From the NCBI GenBank assembly GCA_024760905.1, contig CM045746.1:5067001-5131000 (forward strand): a stretch of 64,000 nucleotides of DNA. The letters run 5' to 3'. The stretch comes from Plotosus lineatus. Its lineage: Eukaryota; Chordata; Actinopteri; Siluriformes; Plotosidae. Position numbers and translations under genes: made by a program. Below are positions 1 to 9,334 of the stretch, piece after piece; position 1 is the first letter of the stretch, and each line of letters starts with the position of its first letter. Under the pieces are notes generated by a model. It worked only from the letters and a program-made list of their open reading frames with translations. It ran no database searches and was not told the DNA's origin.

Positions 1-795
1 CCAGAGTAAAGTGTAATTGTACATCCACTACAGCAGGTGGCAGTGGCTTCCTCACTGTCAGAGTGTGCCCAGGGGTAAAATAAGAAATGAAGTTAATAAA
101 CCCACGATGGAAATTTTTAACAGGGACGGAAAGAGAGGTAGAGAGAGACGGAGTCGGTGAGAGAAATGAAAGTCTCCCGAAAGCTAAGTGGGGGAGGTAT
201 GATGAAGCGGATGTAGCACTCCGAAGAAGAGATTTATGGATGTGGTGAAGGAAGACATGAAGGTCGTTGGAGTCAGAAAAGAAGATGCGGAGGACAGGGT
301 GAGGTGGAGGCGGATGATTTGCTGTGGCGACCCCTGAAGGGAGCAGCCGAAAGTAAAAGAAGAAGAAGAAGAAGAAGAAGAAGAAGGTTCAAGTGTTTTA
401 TATATTGTGCTCCTGAGTTAATATTGCTGATCAATTTGAATTTATTATTCTTGTTTGATTTAATTTATTTTTCAGTCTCGAGTGGTTCAAATTGTTGATC
501 AAAAATGTTTACAGTTTAAAGAAGGATACTTTTTAATTTCAGGCAAATTGATGCACTTTAAATCTTTGTGTTTAAAGACTAAAAAATATTAATAAAGTTC
601 TTTGTTGGAAGTTGATCTATTTTTGTTCCTTTTTTTGTCTTCCATAATATTAATAAGGATACAGTGTTATGCAGAGATTTACTTTATTATAAATGCAGAT
701 GATAACAGTTTTATAGACCAATAACACTATTTGTATGGGGGGGGGGCAAAATGTTTTTCTCTTCCTCTGGGGCAGAAAACAATTGAGAAGCACTG
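1..795 (+). mobile_element. BED-finger hAT transposon relic (left-arm copy)
   Basis: The start of the window lies inside a hAT-superfamily element. Positions 1-225 correspond to the 5' part that in sister copies (55339-57655 minus, 63336-64000 plus) leads into a BED zinc-finger reading frame. About 389-795 matches the opposite end of the 55.3-57.7 kb copy. The terminal repeat ends in TTGAGAAGCACTG at 795 and is followed by the 8-bp target duplication CTTTAAGG (796-803), the complement of the duplication flanking the right-arm copy. The insertion therefore predates the inverted duplication. The BED region is missing and a LINE 3' end lies at the break. No intact transposase remains. Confidence 0.75.
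225..388 (+). mobile_element. RTE-type LINE 3'-end fragment with AGA-repeat tail
   Basis: About 165 bp match the last codons and short 3' UTR of the RTE LINE family seen in full elsewhere (for example 7400-7556). The frame reads through FMDVVKEDMKVVGV-like residues, ends at the conserved CGDP-stop, then continues with GGGAGCAGCCGAAAGTAAA and about nine AGA repeats. It is a severely 5'-truncated copy within the hAT relic. The simple-repeat tail is typical of RTE elements, which lack long poly(A). Confidence 0.85.
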
Positions 796-989
796 CTTTA
801 AGGTGACTCAGAAGCGAATTGAATAAACATTTGAAAGTGTGTTTCCTGTTTCTCATCACAGCAATGGCTCTCGGTCAGTTTATTTCTGAGAGTCTTTTTA
901 AATTTTAACATGAGAAATGTCTATCGATAAAATCTGGTGACTTTGTTCTGAAATTCACCTGTGGCAGTCATTCATTCATTTATTAGCCA

Positions 990-1430
990 AACTACTTAAT
1001 CCCATAAGGGTCACATTGGAGCCTATCTCAGTTGGCTCTTGGTGAAGGCAGGGCACACGCCGAACAGCTCCCAAGGCCATTGCGGGAACTAAAGCCCACA
1101 CACGCACACAACAATTTACAGTTACATTTACACCTGGGACAATTTGGAACTGCCAATTTGCCTACTGTGGAAATGTGAATGTCTTTATACTGTGGAAAGA
1201 AGTAGACTGTGGGTGATTGTGGGGTACACCTTAGTCAACTCTCCAGGCCATCACACAACCAACACACACACAACCAGTTGCGCTCACACCTATCGATAGC
1301 TGATTAGTCTACTGTGCATGGAAACTGAGCCAAGCATGGGGAGAACACAGAAACGCTTGAGCCCTGGAAACGAACCCATATGAGTTAGACGTGCTAACCA
1401 CTGCACCACCGTGATGACCCAATTTAAATT
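990..1430 (-). repeat. V-SINE-like tRNA-derived SINE (left-arm copy)
   Basis: On the minus strand this begins with a tRNA-like head (GTGGTGCAGTGGTTAGCACG). It continues with a body in which a gaatttgcac/gtcttta-type segment appears twice, suggesting a partly dimeric copy, and ends in an L2-like tail just before TTCATTCATTTATTAG. The right-arm partner is 54735-55150. Confidence 0.7.
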
Positions 1431-2457
1431 TTACCCTGGGAAATATTTATCCCTGACACTTTATGACCTTGCTCTGACCTTCACCAAAGAGTGACCTTGT
1501 CATTCCAAAATTAAAGCATCTTAGGGAGGTTAGTGTCATCACGTTTACTAAAAATTCATGCATGGGTGAGTCAGGATTTTGTTTATAAATAAACTGGAAA
1601 ACAAACAAATGGCAGTAATTACAAAGCCTGCCAAAATGTTATGTTTTCATTGGGAAGTGAAACTGTCTGGTTGTCTTTTTTCTTGACAGTATAATTTGTT
1701 ATCACTTTATATATTTTTTAATCTGATATTGGTCAGGATATATTTATAATAGAGTTTACAGGTTGTCAGTCATTTTATTTTACTGTGTATATTTAATTAC
1801 TTCAAATCATTCTGCTGGTTTGTGTTGGTTAATTTCTGGAGAAAAAAACATTTAAGGTATCATTGACGGTGTACCGTATAGAGATGGCTTGCTACATCAG
1901 AGAGGTTTAAATTCACTGCGAATGGTGCGATGGGATCGGACTGTTTCGCTGGTAAAGGGTGGAAAACAATGAGCAGTGCAGTAACTTCTGAGCAGTTAAA
2001 AACAGTGCTGCAGTGCTTTGAATGTGTGTAGCATTTGGTTTGTTTGATCCTGTTCCTTCATCCATTTTTAACACCTGTACACTCAGGATGTAGCCCATGA
2101 AGGATAGAGTGGTCTAAAGGGGTTCAGATTTCTCAGATTAATCTGAGATAGGCATTGGAGCGTTTACCTGAACATGCTATGTGTCTGAAGTGGAACAGAA
2201 AAACAAAGTCATACACAGTACTGTAGAAAAATGTTTAGAACTTGGCCTATTATTTTTGTTCTGCGATGACAAGAGATGACAAAAGCATACAGTGGTCACA
2301 GTCTGTGCCTCTACCAAGCCCAGCAAGCATATGAAATAATTCACATGAACCTAAATGTAAAAAATGCACCACTACAACTACTCCTAAAATGTGTTTGCTG
2401 ATCTCACTTATGCCAAAAAAAGAATGCAACAGTTTGTTGACGTCAGTAGCTCATTTG
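1431..2457. other. Gene-free arm sequence with one dispersed repeat
   Basis: No coding frame is convincing. About 1460-1600 shares the phrases GACCTTGCTCTGAC and GCATGGGTG...GTCAGGATTTTGTT with 34240-34385, so it is an older dispersed repeat of unknown type. The remainder is known here only as half of the inverted duplication. Confidence 0.5.
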
Positions 2458-2632
2458 TGCTAAACACACGTGATCTTCTTTTTTTCCTTTTGGCTGTTCC
2501 CTTCAGGGGTCGCCACAGCAAATGATCTGCCTCCATCTCACCCTATCCTCTGCATCTTCTACTCTTACTCCAACTGCCTTCATGTCCTCCTTCACCACAT
2601 CCATAAATCTTCTCTTTTGTCTTCCTCTAGGC

Positions 2633-3163
2633 CGGTGGTTCTTAACCTTGTTGGAGGTACTGAACAGTTTCATAAGCTTATTCTCCGAACCCTCCTTTAT
2701 TGAAAAATAAAATATGATTTTTTTCAAATTCAAGACATAGGTATATGTTTTTACTGGGGCACCAAAATGAACCGTGCATTAACAGCGGGGGTTGATCCTA
2801 CTTCACAAATCATGCAGATATGACGCTGACTAGCATCACGTTCCGTTATATATGTGAATCCATGTTGTATATATTCGTCCGACCACCTTCTTTTTTTGCT
2901 CAATATAGTAAGGATTAAAAAATGAAGAAAGAAATCACACGACGTACCATCACGACAGTCACAAGTCGACTACTGAGCACACCGAAATTTACTGCAGCAC
3001 AGATTGGCCAAGCAATGTAGCGTGATCACCTGCAGTCAATGATGGCCAAGCGGGGCGTGTTGTCATGAAAATGAGTTGGGTGTGTGTCTTGACCTCTGCA
3101 GAACCCCTGAGACTGACTCGCCGAACCCCTAGGGTTGGGTTGAACCCAGGTTAAGAACCACTG
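2633..3163. mobile_element. hAT-type MITE inside the LINE
   Basis: A 531-bp non-autonomous element with terminal inverted repeats reading CGGTGGTTCTTAACC at the left and GGTTAAGAACCACTG at the right. A perfect 8-bp target duplication, CTCTAGGC (2625-2632 and 3164-3171), flanks it. Joining the flanks restores the LINE sequence. An 8-bp duplication and a TTCTTAACC-type terminus are typical of hAT MITEs. No coding capacity. Confidence 0.9.
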
Positions 3164-4239
3164 CTCTAGGCCTTCTGCCTGGTAGTTCCAACTTCAGCAT
3201 CCTACTACCAATATACTCACTATCCCTCCTCTGTACATGTCCAAACCATTTCAATCTAGCCTCTCTGACTTTGTCTCCAAAACATCTTACATGTGCTGTC
3301 CCTCTGATGTACTCATTCCTGATCCTATCCTCGTTACTCCCAAAGAGAACCTCAACATTTTCATCTCTGCTACCTCCAGCTCTGCCTCCTGTCTTTTCCC
3401 CAGGGCCACTGTCTCTAAACCATACAACATCGCTGGCCTCATCACCATCTTGTACACTTTTCCTTTCATTCTTGCTAATACCCTCCTATCACACATCACA
3501 CCGGACACTTTTCTCCAACCATTCCAACCTGCCTGCACACGCTTCTTCACCTCTTTTCCACACTCTCCATTGCTCTGGACTGTTGAGCCTAAGTACATAA
3601 AATCCTCCACCTTCTTTATCTCTGCTCCCTGCAACCTCACCGTTCCTCTTGGGTCCTTGTCGTTCACACACGTACGTATTCTGTTTTACTGAGGCTAGCC
3701 TTCATTCCCCTCCTTTCCAGGGCATACCTCCACCTCTCTAGATTTTCCTCCACTTGTTCTCTGCTCGCACTACTGATTACAATGTCATCTGCAAACATCA
3801 TAGTCCATGGAGAATCTTGACTCACCTCTTCTGTCAGCCTGTCCATCACCATAGCAAACAAGAAGGGGCTCACAGCACTCTCAATAAATTGAATAGTAGT
3901 AGGCAATTTGATAAGAGTAACAGGCAAGTAATTCTGCGTAAGCAGAGTGATGGCGGCATAAGATGGCGGTCCTCCCCCCGGGAAAATTTTGTATATTTAG
4001 ATATTAAATGGTGCATTCTGGTGTATTCTGATTGCAAAAATATGATACATATAGCAGTGCTTCTCAAGGTTAGTACATTGTAATGATGTATGTGACTGTT
4101 ATTACCAATCACCTTGAAGTAGGCCTGCTATATAGGCATTATATTATATAATTTTATTTCAGGGATTTGATTTCCTGTGCTCAAGCAGTGTTACTAATCA
4201 TAGAAATCATTTTCCCAATATTTTATAGAATTTTATATG

Positions 4240-4403
4240 CTTTTCCTTTCGGCTGTTCCCTTCAGGGGTCGCCACAACAAATGATCTGCCTCCATCTCTC
4301 CCTATCCTCTGCATCTTCTACTCTTACTCCAACGACCTTCATGTCCACCTTCACCACATCCATAAATCTTCTCTTTGGTCTTCCTCTGGGCCTTTTGCCT
4401 GGT
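4240..4403 (-). mobile_element. Very short RTE LINE insertion with perfect target duplication
   Basis: A 164-bp copy of the RTE 3' end (final codons plus 3' UTR) flanked by the exact 13-bp repeat AGAATTTTATATG at 4227-4239 and 4404-4416. It is a clean, strongly 5'-truncated retrotransposition event and marks the precise 3' boundary of this family. Confidence 0.92.
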
Positions 4404-4522
4404 AGAATTTTATATGTTTTATATATTGTCAGTTGGTCCCACTTTCAAGTTTGGCAAAATTTGCTGAGCTTTACAATTCCATAAACATAGGAGACTTGTG
4501 TGAAAACATTACTTACACACAC

Positions 4523-4536
<14 letters not shown>

Positions 4537-4583
<47 letters not shown>
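4537..4583. repeat. (TA)n microsatellite abutting palindrome
   Basis: A CA tract and then uninterrupted TA dinucleotides run into the left border of the Penelope-like palindrome. A second (CATA)/(TA) tract follows at about 4945-5013. Confidence 0.95.
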
Positions 4584-4590
<7 letters not shown>

Positions 4591-4634
4591 AAAATAAAAG
4601 GACAGGACAAAGACTTTTTATTGAAACTCCATTT

Positions 4635-4689
4635 ATCACTACAGATCTGTTTCGAGGGGTGGTGAAACCATCCTCTCTCTTCAGGTGAT
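4635..4689 (-). ncRNA. Hammerhead ribozyme candidate (type I), copy 1
   Basis: On the minus strand: stem I ATCAC, core CTGAAGA, a hairpin stem II with TGGT-TTC-ACCA tip, core GAAA, a short stem III ACA-GATC-TGT, the predicted cleavage dinucleotide TA, and the closing stem I strand GTGAT. Every conserved core position of a hammerhead is met. It mirrors copy 2 in the same palindrome. Confidence 0.75.
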
Positions 4690-4772
4690 TATAGAGGAAT
4701 CACGATCATCACAATCACAATTATAGAAGATTCTTCTATAATTGTGATTGTGATGATCGTGATTCCTCTATA

Positions 4773-4827
4773 ATCACCTGAAGAGAGAGGATGGTTTCAC
4801 CACCCCTCGAAACAGATCTGTAGTGAT
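4773..4827 (+). ncRNA. Hammerhead ribozyme candidate (type I), copy 2
   Basis: Stem I is 4773-4777 (ATCAC) pairing with 4823-4827 (GTGAT). CTGAAGA occupies 4778-4784. Stem II/loop is 4785-4808, with G-C closing pairs, two mismatches and a UUC loop. GAAA is 4809-4812. Stem III is 4812-4821 with a GATC loop, and cleavage is expected after A4822. This fits the universal CUGANGA...GAAA...UH layout. Confidence 0.78.
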
Positions 4828-4940
4828 AAATGGACTTTCAATAGAAAGTCTTTGTCCTGTCCTTTTATTTTTATTATTATTTGCTCTACCAAAAAGTATT
4901 GAGCACTCTCCTATGGAAGGATCTACTCAGAAAATCCTCC

Positions 4941-5018
<78 letters not shown>

Positions 5019-5481
5019 GTTGTTTGTCAAAGTTCAAAAGTACTGGTTGAGCTGGCTGATGTATCATATCCACAGTATTATATTGTATAGTATAGATCAC
5101 GGGTCGGCAACCTTTGCCATTCCCTTGAATGGCTCTTTAGCCATTTGGACCTGTTTTCCACATTAAAGAAAATACTGGGAGCCACACATCCTTTTTTGAC
5201 ATTTAAAATCAAATAACACTGTATATAATTTTCACCCCCATTTTCCTTCATGTTAATATAAAACAACAATGTGTTGCATTGATTTAAACGATTGCAGAGA
5301 CAATTAAATTACAATTCTGCTTGCAACAAAAACATTTAGATTAAAAAAAAAATCACCAGCCTCCCCGTGACCCAAATTAGGATTAAGTGGCTCAGAAAAT
5401 GAATGAATATGTTCCAGTCCTTCTTGTATTTTTATAAAGAAAAAGACTATCTATCCAACGAAGCATGGGACGGGGAACAGC

Positions 5482-5809
5482 TCAGTTCATTTTCTGTAAC
5501 CGCTTAATCCTAATTTGGGTCACGGGGAGGCTGGTGCCCATCCCAGCCAACTTCAAGCAAGGGCAGAGTACACCCTGGACAGCTCGCCAGGCCATCGCTG
5601 GGCAGAAACACACCGACGGCTTTGCAGCCTACTCTTTATGAAAGTCAGCAATGGTTCTTTTACATGCCTCACACCATAGACAGTGAGAGACATGGCCCAC
5701 CTTTGATAACCCAGTTAGCTGCAGGGGGGGGCAACCTTGTGGAGAGTGGGACTCGAACCCTCAACTTTTTTGGATCAGTGATCCAGCGCTCTATACCACC
5801 ACTGCCCCA
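5482..5809 (-). repeat. SINE-A with L2-like tail, inserted in H1
   Basis: Minus-strand tRNA-like head near 5809 with a B box (GGTTCGAGTCC-like), the SINE-A body word CATGTCTCTCACTGTCTATG in degraded form, then an L2-like tail ending at the plus-strand CATTTTCTGTAACCGCTTAA. A target duplication CGGGGAACAGC lies at 5471-5481 and 5810-5820 (one base ambiguous). Confidence 0.85.
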
Positions 5810-6113
5810 CGGGGAACAGCAAGATGTGTTAATGGGTTGGGTAGTCTACCTCACCATCAGGCCCTTCGTGGGATCTTTTCTTTATTTGTTATATTAAATG
5901 TTGTTTTGTCATAGTTTTAATTTACAAAAATGACAACAACACAGAAAAGTATATGAAGATTTATTTTAAGGAGCCTGCTCAACATTCTTTTAAATAATAT
6001 TAATGCTTATTGTTGCACTGACCGACCCATTCTCAGAGTGGAGACTGAACCACACCCAGTCTTTTGTCACCGTGAGGACAGTTATTTAATTCGAAGAGTG
6101 GTGTGTTTAAACA

Positions 6114-7560
6114 GACAGTTTGGCAGTTGGCCCTGATGACATACCAGTTGAGGTATGGAAGTGTCTAGGGGAGGTAGCAGTAGATTTTCTGACAAGAATA
6201 TTCAACAAGGTCTTAGAAAGTGAGCAGATGCCAGAGGAATGGAGGAGAAGTGTGCTTGTGCCCATTTTTAAGAACAAGGGAGATGTACAGAGTTGTGGCA
6301 ACTACAGAGGGATAAAGTTGATGAGCCATACAATGAAGCTATGGGAAAGAATAGTGGAAGCAAGACTAAGGGCAGAGGTCAGCATTTGTGAACAACAGTT
6401 TGGTTTCATGCCAAGAAAGAGCACCACAGATGCAGTGTTTGCTTTGAGGATGTTAATAGAGAAGTACAGAGAAGGTCAGAAGGAGCTGCATTGTGCCTTT
6501 GTGGATCTGGAGAAAGCATATGACAGGGTGCCGAGAGAAGAACTGTGGTATTGTATGAGGAAGTCTGGAGTGACAGAGAAGTATGTTAGAGTGGTGCAGG
6601 ACATGTATGAGAGATGTAAGACAGTGGTGAGGTGTGCTGTCGGTGTGACAGAAGAGTTCAAGGTGGAGGTGGGACTGCATCAAGGGTCAGCTCTCAGCCC
6701 CTTCTTGTTTGCTATGGTGATGGACAGGCGAACAGACGAGGTTAGACAAGAATCTCCATGGACTATGATGTTTGCAGATGACATAGTGATCTGTAGTGAG
6801 AGCAGAGACCAAGTGGAGGAAAATCTAGAGAGGTGGAGGTATGCCCTGGAAAGGAGGGGATTGAAGGTTAGTCTCAGAAAGACAGAATACATGTGTGTGA
6901 ACGACAAGGACCCAAGAGGAACTTTGAGGTTACAGGGGGCAGAGATAAAGAAGGTGGAGGATTTTAAGTACTTAGGCTCAACAATCCAGAGCAATGGAGA
7001 GTGTGGAAAAGAGGTGAAGAAGCGTGTGCAGGCAGGTTGGAATGGATGGAGAAAAGTGTCTGGTGTGATGTGTGATAGGAGAGTATCGGCAAGAATGAAG
7101 GGAAAAGTGTACAAGACGGTGATGAGGCCAGCGATGTTGTATGGTTTAGAGACAGTGGCCCTGGGGAAAAGACAGGAGTCAGAGTTGGAGGTAGCAGAGA
7201 TGAAAATGTTGAGGTTCTCTTTGGGAGTAACGAGGATGGATTGGATCAGAAATGAGGACATCAGAGGGACAGCACATGTTAGATGTTTTGGAGACAAAGT
7301 CAGAGAGGCTAGATTGAGATGGTTTGGACATGTACAGAGGAGGGATAGTGAGTATATTGGTCGTAGGATGCTGAGGTTGGACGTACCAGGCAAAAGGCCC
7401 AGAGGAAGACCAAAGATAAGATTTATGGATGCGGTGAAGGCGGACATGAAGGTCGTTGGAGTAAGAGAAGATGCAGAGGATAGGGAGAGATGGAGGCAGA
7501 TCATTTGCTGTGGCGACCCCTGAAGGGAACAGCCGAAAGGAAAAGAAGAAGAAAGAAGTA
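6114..7560 (+). mobile_element. 5'-truncated RTE LINE inserted in hAT copy H1
   Basis: The insertion is flanked by GTGTGTTTAAACA at 6101-6113 and 7561-7573. It begins within the linker just before the reverse transcriptase domain and runs to the natural 3' end (GACCCCTGAAGGGAACAGCC followed by an AAG/AGA-rich tail). Confidence 0.92.
6120..7523 (+). CDS. RTE LINE reverse transcriptase, C-terminal two-thirds (467 codons, open)
   Basis: The longest open frame in the window. It encodes the RT and C-terminal region of an RTE-clade LINE polyprotein, which primes cDNA at nicked chromosomal DNA. Visible in order: GPDDIP near residue 4, NYRGIKL near 62, QFGFMP near 93, FVDLEKAYDRVPREELW near 127-143, HQGSALSPFLFAMVMD near 187, the catalytic FADDIV near 219-224, KYLGSTIQSNGECG near 285, RWFGHVQRR near 400 and a basic PRGRPK near 430, ending CGDP. 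The endonuclease is absent because the copy is 5'-truncated, and the apparent ATG is an internal codon, so this frame is not expected to function alone. The open frame suggests a recent insertion. Long antisense frames here are shadows. Confidence 0.9.
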   Translation: MAVGPDDIPVEVWKCLGEVAVDFLTRIFNKVLESEQMPEEWRRSVLVPIFKNKGDVQSCGNYRGIKLMSHTMKLWERIVEARLRAEVSICEQQFGFMPRKSTTDAVFALRMLIEKYREGQKELHCAFVDLEKAYDRVPREELWYCMRKSGVTEKYVRVVQDMYERCKTVVRCAVGVTEEFKVEVGLHQGSALSPFLFAMVMDRRTDEVRQESPWTMMFADDIVICSESRDQVEENLERWRYALERRGLKVSLRKTEYMCVNDKDPRGTLRLQGAEIKKVEDFKYLGSTIQSNGECGKEVKKRVQAGWNGWRKVSGVMCDRRVSARMKGKVYKTVMRPAMLYGLETVALGKRQESELEVAEMKMLRFSLGVTRMDWIRNEDIRGTAHVRCFGDKVREARLRWFGHVQRRDSEYIGRRMLRLDVPGKRPRGRPKIRFMDAVKADMKVVGVREDAEDRERWRQIICCGDP

Positions 7561-7849
7561 GTGTGTTTAAACAAATCCCACCGTCTCTTCCTTCAACTGT
7601 GATTTCCGTTCCTACAAACCCCGGCGGCAGGAAAAAATTCTCTCTCTCACCGCGCTGCTGCTTGCCATGAGCTCTTTTAGGGCTCTTTTATATTTCTTTG
7701 GTGTGGGCGGGGTTATTTTGTGTCTGCTCTTGTGGACACACAAAATCATCCCGCCCACACCCGTGACTCTTAATTTTCATCTGTGTAATTTTCCACCCTA
7801 AAAGATCATTGGAAGGGAACCCACATCATTCAGGTGAAAAAAAAACAAC

Positions 7850-7986
7850 CCTAGATTGGACATTACTATTTCAAATCTGAAGTGGGGCCATCTTGGTGAG
7901 ATCACATTACTGTTAAAGACTTAAAGCAAGGTGATCTCACCAAGATGGCTACACTTCAGAATTGAAACAGTAATGTCCAATCTAGG
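7850..7986. repeat. Hairpin insert within hAT family H
   Basis: Imperfect inverted repeat with outer ends CCTAGATTGGACATTACT and its complement, arms about 60 bp. The same hairpin lies in H3 (about 29758-29898) but is absent from H2, so it is a subfamily-specific insert, probably a small foldback MITE captured by an ancestor. Confidence 0.7.
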
Positions 7987-8214
7987 ATTGTTTCTTTTGC
8001 TGATCAGTGATTGGTGGAAACAGGTGGAGGGTGTGGCTATTGTTTGGTCGAAGTGAAAATCTACACCCACACCTGCCCTTTGCCGTGTGAGTAAATGTGA
8101 GTGTACCTTGTGGTGCACTCGTCGGCCACCGTAAAGTACAACATTAATTTGAAAAGCCATGGAGCCGCACCAGAAAGGTGAAAGAGCCGCAGTTTGCCGA
8201 ATCCTGGTAAAGAT

Positions 8215-9099
8215 CTACATGTAAATTTGATCTATAACTTAAAGTTATAGCATGCAAAATATGTACATCATATTATATCATCTTTATGCGATATTCAGTC
8301 TGATGTAGTTGTGTAGTTTGGCCGTAAGCCGTGCGAGGGCGCTGTGTCGCGAAGATGTAAACAGTGCAGCTTTGCTACAGCCATACAAATCAAGCAAGCA
8401 GAATTTGTTGAAAACATGAGAATGATGGAGAATGACTCCTACAGGATTAATCATGGATCAAAATTGCCGTTATTGTGAACTTTTAATGCGTATTTGCTAC
8501 TGACATTGCATAAATATTTGTAACAACATGATTTTGAATAAAGGATTTATATCTCACCAAAAAGTTCGCCTTGACAACTTTTTTGTAGCCAGACAAAGAG
8601 ATTTTCGGTCATTGGGCCGGCAATCTGGTAAACGTGGTTTTCTATAGATCAGAGGGCGGCCCTGGTAGGCTCTCTCTGTTAACAATCGCAACTGTTTATA
8701 ATTTACCTTGTGTTAGTTGTATACGATGTATTTTAGGTCTCTTGCTGAAAAAGTCCTACGAACGTGTACAGTTGTTTATAAATAAACTTAATTTGAAGCC
8801 GTTGAAACTAAGAAATGCACAGAAATGCAAATCGAGCCTTGAAAACAAAACCGGGTCACCCAGGCGTACTCAGTACACAAGTGCTTAGCAGGCATGTACA
8901 TTGTTCTGTCTACAACTACAATTATAATCACTTATCTCAAGTTACCTGTTAATATGAAGATTAATAAAACCGTACAATCCTAAAAATAAAATAAAAAAAA
9001 TCTTTCAATGTATTTAAAAAAAAATGTTTCAGAGTAGACGGCAGCAGGGCTATTCTAGGCGGCAAAATTGCCGGCTGCCGGTAGCTAATGAGTGTGCTG
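8215..9099. other. Gene-free right portion of the CAGCAC element
   Basis: AT-rich sequence ending in the element's right terminal repeat. I see no convincing reading frame. A moderately G+C-rich patch near 8325-8400 resembles a retroelement untranslated region but cannot be assigned. Confidence 0.4.
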
Positions 9100-9334
9100 G
9101 GCTCAGAGCTGACCCTTGATGCAGTCCCACCTCCACCTTGAACTCTTCTGTCACACTGACAGCACACCACACCACTGTCTTACATCTTTCATACATGTCC
9201 TGCACCACTCTAACATACTTCTCTGCCACTCCAGACTTCCTTATGCAATACCACAGTTCCTCTCTCGGCACCCTATCATATGCTTTCTCCAGATCCACAA
9301 AGGCATAATGCAGCTCTTTCTGATCTTCTCTGTA

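Larger units (their letters stand above)
1..2457. repeat. Left arm (outer part) of large inverted duplication
   Basis: This stretch reads as the reverse complement of about 52200-57560. Matching landmarks are the hAT end and its target duplication (796-803 versus 55331-55338), a SINE (990-1430 versus 54735-55150), the block around 1913-2100 (versus 52765-52935) and the block around 2310-2457 (versus 52160-52320). The stretch 2095-2300 is nearly identical by eye to its partner. The arm is cut off by the start of the window. It lacks three insertions present in the right arm and carries others of its own. Confidence 0.9.
4584..4878. repeat. Near-perfect 147-bp-arm palindrome of Penelope-like repeat
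   Basis: Arms 4584-4730 and 4732-4878 are reverse complements with only a few mismatches around a one-base centre at 4731. Each arm contains the shared unit that includes CAGATCTG and a complete hammerhead core. The same unit occurs at 14162-14397 (paired) and 16566-16680 (single). Penelope-like retroelements are known to carry hammerhead motifs and to lie in TA-rich repeats. No reverse transcriptase is present, so the Penelope assignment is inference. Confidence 0.85.
5098..8206 (+). mobile_element. Non-autonomous hAT element (family H), copy H1
   Basis: It starts CACGGGTCGGCAACC and ends in a degraded GCCGAATCCTG. It is flanked by GTATAGAT (5090-5097) and GTAAAGAT (8207-8214), a 7-of-8 target duplication. 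Copies H2 (21365-22511), H3 (28807-30135) and H5 (41671-42885) share its interior, including GTTTTCCACATTAAAG. It carries an L2-like SINE tail fragment near 5352-5406, then a SINE insertion (5482-5809), a LINE insertion (6114-7560) and a hairpin (7850-7986). No transposase is encoded. Confidence 0.88.
3873..9099. mobile_element. DNA transposon with CAGCAC termini, host to several nested elements
   Basis: This block interrupts the LINE. Its left end reads CAGCACTCTCAATAAA and the complement of its right end reads CAGCACACTCATTAGC. GGCAATTT recurs at the same distance inside both ends, giving an imperfect inverted repeat of about 36 bp. The LINE word GGCTCA occurs on both sides (3867-3872 and 9100-9105), a 6- to 8-bp target duplication. 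Its own sequence is about 3873-5089 and 8215-9099; the rest is nested. No transposase is recognisable, so the superfamily is uncertain; hAT-like is the best guess. Confidence 0.65.

Noticed and set aside
4584..4878. Palindrome as a cloning or assembly artefact
   Set aside because: The arms differ at several positions, and the same unit occurs in another palindrome with a different centre and as a single copy.
6680..7504. 274-codon antisense frame opposite the RT
   Set aside because: It mirrors the intact RTE frame on the plus strand and recurs antisense to every LINE copy; it has no independent motif.
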